Source of the DNA: Lentzea sp. NBRC 105346
Lineage (GTDB): Bacteria > Actinomycetota > Actinomycetes > Mycobacteriales > Pseudonocardiaceae
DNA length: 35,235 nt
NCBI RefSeq assembly: GCF_030269605.1
Contig: NZ_BSTQ01000025.1
Coordinates: 65,455-100,689, forward strand
Direction of reading: 5' to 3'
The notes below the pieces were generated by a model. It was not told where the DNA came from and did no database searches. It saw only the letters and a list, made by a program, of their open reading frames with translations. This document shows positions 15,072 through 21,899 of the stretch, piece after piece. A program made the translations under genes and the position numbers. Each line of letters begins with the position of its first letter. The stretch's first letter is position 1.

Positions 15072-15992
15072 GTGTCAGCAGGGGGCGGGACAAAGGCGAT
15101 CATCGCGGCGCTGGCCGCGAACGCGGGGATCGCGGTCGCGAAGTTCATCGGCTTCGCGTTCACCGGTTCGTCGTCGATGCTGGCCGAGGCCGTGCACTCG
15201 GTCGCCGACACGTCGAACCAGGGCCTGCTCCTGCTCGGCCAGCGGACGGCTCAGCGCAAGGCGACCCGCCTGCACCCGTTCGGCTACGGGCGCGACCGCT
15301 ACTTCTACTCGTTCGTCGTCGCGTTGCTGATCTTCAGCCTCGGCGCGGTGTTCGCGCTGTACGAGGGCATCCACAAGCTGTCCGAGCCGACGCCGCTGTC
15401 CGACCCGATCATCGCGGTGGTGATCCTGGTGGTGGCGACCGGTCTGGAGACCTACAGCTTCATCACCGCGATCAACGAGTCCCGCAAGATCAAGGGCGAC
15501 TCCACGTGGTGGGGCTTCATCCGCCAGTCGCGCACGCCGGAGCTGCCGGTCGTGCTGCTGGAGGACGCGGGCGCGCTGTTCGGTCTCGTGCTGGCGCTGT
15601 TCGGCGTCGGACTGACGACGATCACCGGCAACCCGATCTTCGACGCGCTCGGCACCGTCGCCATCGGTGTGCTGCTGGCCGCGATCGCGATCGTGCTGAT
15701 CATCGAGATGAAGTCGCTGCTCATCGGTGAGGGCGCGTCGGACGCGGACCTCGACGTGATCGTCGACGAGCTGGCCGCGGGCAAGGTCCAGCGGGTGATC
15801 CACATCCGCACGCAGTACCTCGGGCCCGAGGAGCTGCTGATCGCGGCCAAGATCGCCCTGTCGCCGGACCTCGACCTGGACGAGGTCGCGCAGGCTATCG
15901 ACGACGCGGAGCACCGCGTGCGCAACAAGGTCCCGCACGCGAAGCTGATCTACCTCGAGCCGGACCTGGACAAGTCGCTTACCTCGTCCTGA
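15072..15992 (+). CDS. Cation diffusion facilitator (CDF) family transporter
   Basis: 306 residues. CDF proteins export divalent metals such as Zn, Fe, Co or Mn in exchange for protons. Membrane segments occur near 8-28, 80-105, 120-140, 160-185 and 195-215. In the second helix the metal-site motif reads HSVADTSNQ (His and Asp spaced by three). The N-terminal AEAVHSVAD and LHPFGYGRDRYFYSF motifs are typical of the family, and the C-terminal cytoplasmic domain (about 220-300) ends with HRVRNKVPHAKLIYLEPD. GTG at 15072 has GAGGAG at 15060-15065. The metal cannot be read from the sequence with confidence. Confidence 0.9.
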   Translation: MSAGGGTKAIIAALAANAGIAVAKFIGFAFTGSSSMLAEAVHSVADTSNQGLLLLGQRTAQRKATRLHPFGYGRDRYFYSFVVALLIFSLGAVFALYEGIHKLSEPTPLSDPIIAVVILVVATGLETYSFITAINESRKIKGDSTWWGFIRQSRTPELPVVLLEDAGALFGLVLALFGVGLTTITGNPIFDALGTVAIGVLLAAIAIVLIIEMKSLLIGEGASDADLDVIVDELAAGKVQRVIHIRTQYLGPEELLIAAKIALSPDLDLDEVAQAIDDAEHRVRNKVPHAKLIYLEPDLDKSLTSS

Positions 15993-16053
15993 TCTTGCCG
16001 GTACCCTCGGTAGTGACTCCGCGACACTGCGGACTTACTTTCCTGGGGGGAAA

Positions 16054-16425
16054 GTGCGTAAAACCTTTGCGATCCTTGCTGCCTTCTTCCTGACCGTGGT
16101 CATGGCGCCGTCGGCTTCGGCAGCGCAGTACAGCTGCAACGACAACGGCATCCAGTGCTGGTTCTACCAGCGCAACTACGTCGACCAGGCCACCTACACG
16201 TTCGTGGAGTACCCGTCTGGGTACTGCGAGGAGAACCTGGTCTTCGAACGGGGCGGCATCCGGTCCTACATGAACAAGTCCAACAACGAGGGCTACTGGT
16301 ACTCGAACACCAACTGCACCGGTTCCCGGCACGCGATGAAGTACTACTCGAACGACAACATCGGGTTCGAGGCGCGCTCCTTCAGGGCCGCCTGCATCTC
16401 CTGTATCGCACCGGCTGACCACTGA
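16054..16425 (+). CDS. Small secreted cysteine-rich protein, peptidase-inhibitor I36-like
   Basis: 123 residues. It has a signal peptide: MRKT, a hydrophobic core (FAILAAFFLTVVMAPS), and probable cleavage at ASA-AQ near residue 25. The mature part is about 98 residues, rich in Tyr, Asn and Ser, with six cysteines (CNDNGIQCWFY, GYCEENL, NTNCTGS, ACISC) that would form disulfides outside the cell. The pattern resembles the beta/gamma-crystallin-like inhibitor I36 family (SMPI of Streptomyces). Whether it inhibits proteases is not shown. GTG at 16054 follows GGGGGGAAA. It sits alone between two transporter genes and is not part of the conserved mycobacterial order. Confidence 0.8.
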   Translation: MRKTFAILAAFFLTVVMAPSASAAQYSCNDNGIQCWFYQRNYVDQATYTFVEYPSGYCEENLVFERGGIRSYMNKSNNEGYWYSNTNCTGSRHAMKYYSNDNIGFEARSFRAACISCIAPADH

Positions 16426-16513
16426 CCTGGCACGAGCCGAGACGGTCTGGCATTCCCCGGCACCTAACCCTCTAGGGTGATTCGAACGGATCACCGCGAC
16501 TAGGAGGGGCACC

Positions 16514-18046
16514 GTGCCGGGGAACGGTCTGTGGCGTACCAAATCGATCGAGCAGTCCATCGCGGACACCGACGAGCCGGACACGAAGCTCCGCAAGGAC
16601 CTGACAGCCTGGGACCTGACAGTCTTCGGCGTCGCGGTGGTGATCGGCGCCGGCATCTTCACGCTCACCGCGCGCACCGCCGGTGACCTGGCGGGACCGT
16701 CGGTGTCGCTGGCGTTCGTGCTCGCCGCAATCGCTTGCGCGTTGGCCGCGCTGTGCTATGCCGAGTTCGCCTCGACGGTGCCGGTCGCCGGTAGCGCGTA
16801 CACGTTCTCGTACGCGACGTTCGGCGAGTTCGTCGCGTGGATCATCGGCTGGGACCTGATCCTGGAGTTCGCGGTCGGTTCGGCCGCCGTCGCCAAGGGC
16901 TGGTCGATCTACCTGCAGACGGTGTTGAAGTACCTGGGCGTCAACGTGAAGACGTCGTTCCTGGTCGGCGGGCACGAGGTCGACTGGGGCGCGTTGCTGC
17001 TGGTCGGCACGCTGACCGTGCTGCTGATCGTCGGCACGAAGCTGTCGTCGCGGGTCAGCGCGGTGATCACCGCGGTCAAGGTGGCCGTGGTGCTGCTGGT
17101 GATCGTGCTGGGCATCGGCTACATCAACACCGAGAACTACAGCCCGTACGTCCCGCCGGCCGCCGAAGGCGCCGCCGCCGGTGGCACGGGCCTGGAGCAG
17201 TCGCTGTTCTCGCTGATCACCGGCTACAGCGGCAGCACGTACGGCGTGCTGGGCCTGCTCGCCGCGGCCTCGCTGGTGTTCTTCGCGTTCATCGGTTTCG
17301 ACGTGGTCGCGACGACCGCGGAGGAGACGAAGAACCCGCAGCGCGCCGTGCCGCGCGGCATCCTCGGGTCGCTGGCGATCGTCACCGTGCTGTACGTCGC
17401 GGTGTCACTGGTGATCACCGGCATGCTCCCGTACGACAAGCTCAAGACGCAGCCGGACGGCACCAGGGCCACGCTCGCGACGGCGTTCGCGGACAACGGC
17501 GTGGACTGGGCGGCGACGGTCATCTCGGTCGGCGCGCTGGCCGGTCTTACGACGGTCGTCATGGTGCTGATGCTGGGCCAGACCCGTGTCCTGTTCGCCA
17601 TGTCGCGCGACGGCCTGCTGCCGCGTTCGCTGGCGAAGACCGGCTCGCACGGCACCCCGGTCAAGATCACGTTGATCATCGGTGTGCTCATCGCGGTCGC
17701 GGCGGGCTTCTTCCCGGCGGGCAAGCTGGAGGAGATGGTCAACGTCGGCACGCTGTTCGCCTTCGTGCTGGTGTCGGCCGGTGTGCTGGTGCTGCGCAAG
17801 ACGCGGCCGGATCTGCCCCGCGGGTTCCGGGTGCCGTGGGTGCCGCTGGTGCCGATCCTCGCGATCGCGGCCTGTCTGTGGCTGATGCTGAACCTGACCG
17901 CGCTGACCTGGGTCCGGTTCCTGATCTGGATGGTCATCGGAGTGGTCGTCTACTTCGCGTACAGCCGCAGCCACTCGGTGCTGGGCCGGACCGGGCACGC
18001 CGAGGTGCGTCCGGAACCCGTCATCAAACGCGACGAAGAGCCCTAG
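16514..18046 (+). CDS. APC-family amino acid permease (Rv3253c type)
   Basis: 510 residues with about 12-13 membrane helices, most like cationic amino acid transporters. The N-terminus has the family's cytoplasmic lead (KTDEPDTKL-like DTDEPDTKLRKDLTAWDLTVFG), then helix 1 with GVAVVIGAGIF, the substrate-binding GAGI motif. FVAWIIGWDLILEF, FFAFIGFDVVATTAEETKNPQR (helices 3 and 6) and GQTRVLFAMSRDGLLP are all conserved. GTG at 16514 follows TAGGAGGGG. A -10-like TAGGGT lies at 16473-16478. Ortholog in position to the mycobacterial transporter next to manA. The transported amino acid is not established. Confidence 0.88.
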   Translation: MPGNGLWRTKSIEQSIADTDEPDTKLRKDLTAWDLTVFGVAVVIGAGIFTLTARTAGDLAGPSVSLAFVLAAIACALAALCYAEFASTVPVAGSAYTFSYATFGEFVAWIIGWDLILEFAVGSAAVAKGWSIYLQTVLKYLGVNVKTSFLVGGHEVDWGALLLVGTLTVLLIVGTKLSSRVSAVITAVKVAVVLLVIVLGIGYINTENYSPYVPPAAEGAAAGGTGLEQSLFSLITGYSGSTYGVLGLLAAASLVFFAFIGFDVVATTAEETKNPQRAVPRGILGSLAIVTVLYVAVSLVITGMLPYDKLKTQPDGTRATLATAFADNGVDWAATVISVGALAGLTTVVMVLMLGQTRVLFAMSRDGLLPRSLAKTGSHGTPVKITLIIGVLIAVAAGFFPAGKLEEMVNVGTLFAFVLVSAGVLVLRKTRPDLPRGFRVPWVPLVPILAIAACLWLMLNLTALTWVRFLIWMVIGVVVYFAYSRSHSVLGRTGHAEVRPEPVIKRDEEP

Positions 18047-18106
18047 ACATCCGATCTCTCCTCCTCCATGCTCCGTGGTGCCGCCATGGAGCTCAAGGAG
18101 GAGCCG

Positions 18107-19876
18107 ATGCTCGGTGCCCTGCTCACCGCAGTGCTGATGGTGTTGCCATTTGCTGGTCCCGGTACCAACCACGTGGTCGATGATCCGTTTACATCGGCGC
18201 GGACGAGTTGGTACCGGGACGCCGGCTTCGGCATGTTCATTCATTTCGGCGCGTACTCGCAGTTGGAAGGTGAGTACAAGAGGTCCGATGGCTCGGTCTG
18301 TCAGGACGCCGAGTGGATCATGAACAAGTGCAAGGTGCCGGTCAACGAGTACGAGAAGCTCGTCAAGAGCTTCAACCCGTCGCAGTTCGACGCGAAGGCG
18401 GTCGTAGGCACCGCCAAGGCGGCCGGCCAGAAGTACATCGTGATCACGTCGAAGCACCACGACGGCTACGCGATGTGGCCCACCAAGGTCAACAAGTGGA
18501 ACCTGCGCGACCACTCGTCGTTCGACAAGCAGCGCGACATCCTGCGTGAGCTCAAGCAGGAGGCGGACCGCCAGGGCATCAAGTTCGGCCTCTACTACTC
18601 GACCTGGGACTGGCACGACCCGGACGCGCGCAACGCCGCGACGTTCGGCAAGTACAAGGCACGGATGAAGGCGCAGCTCACCGAGCTGATCGACAACTAC
18701 GACCCCGCCGTGCTGTGGTTCGACGGCGACTGGGACACCGACAATCCGCCCAACCCGTGGACGAAGCAGGACGGCGCCGAGCTCGAGGACTACCTGCGCG
18801 CCGCCTCGCCGGAGCTGGTGATCAACAACCGGATCTCGAAGCGGGCGCCCGGCGTGAAGGAACGCCGCGTGGTCGACGGCGACTTCGGCACGCCCGAGCA
18901 GACGTTCCCGTCCGCGCCGATCGACGGGCAGCTCTGGGAGTCCTGCATGACGATCCCCAAGAAGTGGGGCTTCGCCAAGTGGGACACCAACTTCAAGGAC
19001 AGCAAGACGCTGACCCGCAACCTGCTGGACATCACCAGCCGGGGCGGCAACTACCTGCTGAACGTCGGCCCGGACAAGCTCGGCCGCATCCCGGCCCCCG
19101 AGGCGGAACGCCTGCGCGCCATGGGTTCCTGGCTCTCGGCGAACGGTCAGGGCGCCACGGTGTACGGCGCCGAGGCGGCGGGCCTGGTCGCGGACCCGGC
19201 GTGGGGAGCGGTCGCGCAGCACGGCAACAAGCTCTACCTGTCGGTGTACGACTGGGCGAACTCGTTGCACCTCAAGGCACTCGAGCCGTTCGACGTGACC
19301 GCGGCGCGCGTGCTCGGTTCCGCACAGGCCGTGACGGTCTCGAAGGCCGGCGACGGCATCGACGTGAAACCCAGTGGTGCCAAGACTTCTGACGTCGCGT
19401 CGGTGATCGAGCTGACGGTGAAGTCGGAGGTGGCCGCTCCGGCCGGAACCGGAAACGGTCTGTCCGTGGACTACTTCCCGACGTCCGACTGGACCGGCAC
19501 GCCGACCCACCGCGTCGACCCGACGATCAACTTCGCGTGGCGGTTCGACGGCTCGCCCGCGCCGAACATCGCGGCGGACCACTTCTCCGCGCGGTGGACC
19601 GGTTTCGTGCAGCCCAGGTTCAGCGACACCTACACGTTCACGACGGTGTCCGACGACCTGGTGCGGGTGTGGATCGACGGCAAACTCGTAGTCGACGCCT
19701 CCTCGCCGCACCAGGTCCGGGTCGACAAGGGCACGATCGCGTTGCAGTCCGGGCGCAAGTACTCGATCAAGGTCGAGTACGCGGAGACCGTGGGTGAGGC
19801 GTTCATGAAGCTCATCTGGTCGAGCCCGAACACGACGCAGCAGATCGTGCCGAAGGGCCAGCTCTACAGCTCGTGA
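18107..19876 (+). CDS. Secreted alpha-L-fucosidase (GH29) with C-terminal PA14 domain
   Basis: 589 residues. The ATG at 18107 has AAGGAGG (18095-18101) 5 bases upstream, while upstream in-frame ATGs at 18068 and 18086 lack one. A short signal peptide (LLTAVLMVLPFAG) suggests export. The GH29 catalytic domain (about 30-330) has MFIHFGAYS, ITSKHHDGYAMW, GLYYSTWDWHDP, and the nucleophile D206 in LWFDGDW. LLNVGPDKLGRIP ends the barrel, followed by a beta domain (to about 450). The last about 130 residues, from LSVDYFPTSDWTG to the end, form a PA14-type carbohydrate-binding module. It would trim fucose from external glycans. It replaces the alkB-rubredoxin genes found here in M. tuberculosis, and a hairpin follows. 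Confidence 0.9.
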   Translation: MLGALLTAVLMVLPFAGPGTNHVVDDPFTSARTSWYRDAGFGMFIHFGAYSQLEGEYKRSDGSVCQDAEWIMNKCKVPVNEYEKLVKSFNPSQFDAKAVVGTAKAAGQKYIVITSKHHDGYAMWPTKVNKWNLRDHSSFDKQRDILRELKQEADRQGIKFGLYYSTWDWHDPDARNAATFGKYKARMKAQLTELIDNYDPAVLWFDGDWDTDNPPNPWTKQDGAELEDYLRAASPELVINNRISKRAPGVKERRVVDGDFGTPEQTFPSAPIDGQLWESCMTIPKKWGFAKWDTNFKDSKTLTRNLLDITSRGGNYLLNVGPDKLGRIPAPEAERLRAMGSWLSANGQGATVYGAEAAGLVADPAWGAVAQHGNKLYLSVYDWANSLHLKALEPFDVTAARVLGSAQAVTVSKAGDGIDVKPSGAKTSDVASVIELTVKSEVAAPAGTGNGLSVDYFPTSDWTGTPTHRVDPTINFAWRFDGSPAPNIAADHFSARWTGFVQPRFSDTYTFTTVSDDLVRVWIDGKLVVDASSPHQVRVDKGTIALQSGRKYSIKVEYAETVGEAFMKLIWSSPNTTQQIVPKGQLYSS

Positions 19877-19884
19877 CTCACCCC

Positions 19885-19915
19885 GCCGGTGGCCGGGTTC
19901 GGCCCGGTCACCGGC
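19885..19915 (+). terminator. Hairpin after the fucosidase gene
   Basis: A 13-pair stem: 19885-19897 (GCCGGTGGCCGGG) pairs with 19903-19915, with one G-T pair and a 5-base loop. It starts 8 bases after the fucosidase stop and ends 4 bases before the -10 of the next gene. It has no T-tract. Confidence 0.75.
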
Positions 19916-19919
19916 GTTG

Positions 19920-19925
19920 TACTGT
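19920..19925 (+). promoter_or_regulatory. -10 element for the MarR gene
   Basis: TACTGT at 19920-19925 ends 8 bases before the ATG at 19934, and no Shine-Dalgarno sequence is present. This suggests a leaderless transcript of the MarR-glmL pair. The half-site CGATA recurs just after the start codon, but I see no convincing MarR palindrome. Confidence 0.4.
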
Positions 19926-19933
19926 CTCTCGAT

Positions 19934-20389
19934 ATGGACGAGGTGAGGTGGCTATCGGAGGTCGAGAGCTTCGCGTGGCGCAACTTCGTCCAGGCCTACC
20001 ACCTGTTGGAAAGGCAACTGGAGCAACAACTCCAGCGTGACGCGGGCATCTCGCACGCGCAGTGGAACGTCCTGGTCGTCCTGTCGCTGGCGCCGGACCA
20101 CCGGATGCGCATGACCGAACTCGCGCGCAAGGTAGTCGTGTCGAAGAGTTCCCTGACGTACCAGATCGGCAAGCTCGAGTCCGCCGGCCTGGTCCGCCGC
20201 GAACGGCATGAAACCGACGAGCGCGGCATCGTCGCGGTGCTGACCCCCGAGGGCGCCGAGCTGCAGGCGTCGCTGGCGCCAGGCCACGTCCAGACCGTGC
20301 GCACCTACCTGATCGACCTGTTCACCGAGGAGCAACTGGGCGCACTCGGCGAGTGGATGCGAATCGTGAAGGAAAAGGCGGACACGTGA
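19934..20389 (+). CDS. MarR-family transcriptional regulator
   Basis: 151 residues from ATG 19934. Winged-helix layout: dimerisation helix FAWRNFVQAYHLLERQLEQQL, then ISHAQWNVLVVLSLAPDHRMRMTELARKV, recognition helix VSKSSLTYQIGKLESAGLVRRE, and the wing HETDERGIVAVLTPEG, which matches the MarR wing D-R-G. No ligand can be deduced. The stop overlaps the GTG of the GlmL-like gene (GTGA), so the regulator and the ATPase are co-translated. MarR proteins usually repress their own operon and adjoining genes, so the likely targets are this pair and perhaps the fucosidase. Confidence 0.88.
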   Translation: MDEVRWLSEVESFAWRNFVQAYHLLERQLEQQLQRDAGISHAQWNVLVVLSLAPDHRMRMTELARKVVVSKSSLTYQIGKLESAGLVRRERHETDERGIVAVLTPEGAELQASLAPGHVQTVRTYLIDLFTEEQLGALGEWMRIVKEKADT

Positions 20390-21630
20390 TCCTCTGCCTG
20401 GACGTGGGGTCCACCTGGACCAAGGCCGCGCTGCTGTCCGACTCCGGCGACCTGGTGCGGACCGCCCAGCACCCGACCACGCTCGACGAGGTCATGCGCG
20501 GTGTCGACGCTCTCGGCACCGCCTCCTCAGTGCTGGCCTGTTCGTCGGCCGGCGGCGGCCTGCGGCTGGCCGTTGTGGGGCAGGAACGAGTCGTGAGCGC
20601 CGAGGCCGGGTACCGCGTAGCCCTGTCCGCCGGCGCGAAGGTCGTGTTCGTGTCCGCCGGCCCGGTGGACGTGCGCGCCCTGCGGGCCGCCGCACCCGAC
20701 CTCGTGCTGCTGGTCGGCGGAACCGACGGCGGCGACGAGACTGTGCTGTTGGAGAACGCCCGCCGCCTGTCCCGGGTAGCCGTGCCGATCGTGTTGGCGG
20801 GCAACGCTTCCGCCCGTGCTTCGGCCCTTTCGTTGTTGCAGAGCCGCAAGGTCGTCGCCACCGACAACGTCCTGCCGGACGTCGGCAGCCTGAACCCGGA
20901 CCCGGCGCGCCGCGCCATCCGTGCCGCCTTCCTGGATCATGTGATCGGCGGCAAGAAACTCTCTCGCGGCCCACGCTTCCGCCGCCTGGTGCGTGCCGTG
21001 ACGCCGGACGCCGTGCTGGCGGGGGTGTCGCGCCTGGCCGCCCAGGACCGCGAGGGCGCGGTGCTCGTCGTCGATGTCGGCGGCGCCACCACGGACGTCT
21101 ACTCGGCCGTGTCCACCGTGGATTCCGTTGGTGTGGAACGAACCGTGGCTCTGCCGCCGGACCGGCGGACCGTCGAGGGCGACCTCGGCATGCGGTGGTC
21201 CGCTCCCGGTGTCGTGGCGGAGGCGTTGGCAGAGCGGCTGATCACCGCTGCGGAGGGCGAGTTCCTGGAAGCCGAGGCCCGCAAGCGCGCTGCCGACGTG
21301 TCGTGGATCGCCGACGATTCCACGGTGGATCTGCGGCTGGCCTCGCTCGCGGCGGTGCTGGCGGTGCGGCGGCACCTGCGGCTCGTCGACGGGCAGCTCG
21401 GGCCGCAGGGGGCTGGGTTGCTGGTGTTGTCGGGTGGCGTGTTCCGGCACGCGCCGTCGGTGGCTTCCGTGGAGGAGACCTTGCGTGGCGACTCGGTGTT
21501 GCGGCCGGTGCTGAAGTCCGCGGCGGTGACCGTGGACAAGCACTACGTGCTGGCTCCGGCGGGTCTGCTGGCCGAGTCGGGCCGTCCGGAAGTGGCGGAC
21601 CGCCTGCTGGGCGCGCACTTCGCCGACTGA
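20386..21630 (+). CDS. GlmL/MutL-like ATPase (ASKHA fold), orphan
   Basis: 414 residues, GTG start overlapping the MarR stop. It has the two phosphate-binding motifs of the actin/hexokinase fold, CLDVGSTWTKAALL at 3-16 and VVDVGGATTDVYS at about 226-238, together with LVGGTDGGD and LVLSGGVF, which mark the glutamate mutase L (MutL) family. Members near adenosylcobalamin-dependent glutamate mutase or aminomutases are thought to reactivate or assemble those enzymes. No mutase or cobalamin gene is in this window, so its partner is unknown. The family call is firm; the function is inference. It is followed by a gap with two tandem TGTCAGAC elements. Confidence 0.86.
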   Translation: MILCLDVGSTWTKAALLSDSGDLVRTAQHPTTLDEVMRGVDALGTASSVLACSSAGGGLRLAVVGQERVVSAEAGYRVALSAGAKVVFVSAGPVDVRALRAAAPDLVLLVGGTDGGDETVLLENARRLSRVAVPIVLAGNASARASALSLLQSRKVVATDNVLPDVGSLNPDPARRAIRAAFLDHVIGGKKLSRGPRFRRLVRAVTPDAVLAGVSRLAAQDREGAVLVVDVGGATTDVYSAVSTVDSVGVERTVALPPDRRTVEGDLGMRWSAPGVVAEALAERLITAAEGEFLEAEARKRAADVSWIADDSTVDLRLASLAAVLAVRRHLRLVDGQLGPQGAGLLVLSGGVFRHAPSVASVEETLRGDSVLRPVLKSAAVTVDKHYVLAPAGLLAESGRPEVADRLLGAHFAD

Positions 21631-21854
21631 GGAGCGTCGGACCCTGGCGCTACGGTCGGCTGGGGGTGTGTCTTGCGCTCGTGGTTGTGAGCTGCCCCCG
21701 TATCCAGGCTAGCGAGGGGGACCGACAGTTCCGTCGGACCTGCCAGCGGGCTCGCCGGAATTGTCAGACCCGGTCGATAGGCTGGACGCTGGGGGCCGTG
21801 GCCCAACGCCGCGAGCCGTCGCCAACGCCTCGACCTGCACGTTCACCGAAACTG
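21631..21854. other. Convergent gap between glmL-like and hydrolase genes
   Basis: The 224 bases hold most of two tandem copies of a roughly 50-base repeat (entries at 21757 and 21847) and no gene I can support. A GAC(A)GTTCCGTCGGAC segment near 21724 looks like a third, decayed TGTC-type box. Confidence 0.55.
21757..21806 (+). repeat. TGTCAGAC element, copy 2, with downstream GGCCGTGGCC dyad
   Basis: TTGTCAGAC (21761-21769), 8 bases, TAGGCT (21778-21783), then GGAC and a GGGCCGTGGCCC dyad. The -35/-10 part is a full match to the RecA-independent DNA-damage promoter pattern TGTCR-N11-TAnnnT of actinobacteria. It is repeated 91 bases to the right with about 80 percent identity by eye. Confidence 0.55.
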
Positions 21855-21899
21855 TCAGACCTCGTCGGTAGGCTGGACACCGGGGGGCCGTGGCCCACG
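21847..21899 (+). repeat. TGTCAGAC element, copy 3, overlapping the end of the hydrolase gene
   Basis: CTGTCAGAC (21852-21860), 8 bases, TAGGCT (21869-21874), followed by the same GGCCGTGGCC dyad as copy 2. The stop codon of the minus-strand hydrolase gene (21855-21857) lies inside the TGTCA box, and the repeat encodes the last residues (PGVQPTDEV) of that protein. A transcript from it would run antisense into the hydrolase gene. Confidence 0.55.

Noticed and set aside
17405..19711. A 768-codon minus-strand frame opposite the permease and fucosidase genes.
   Set aside because: Antisense shadow: it spans two unrelated genes, has no ribosome-binding site or domain, and shows Arg/Val/His-biased composition.
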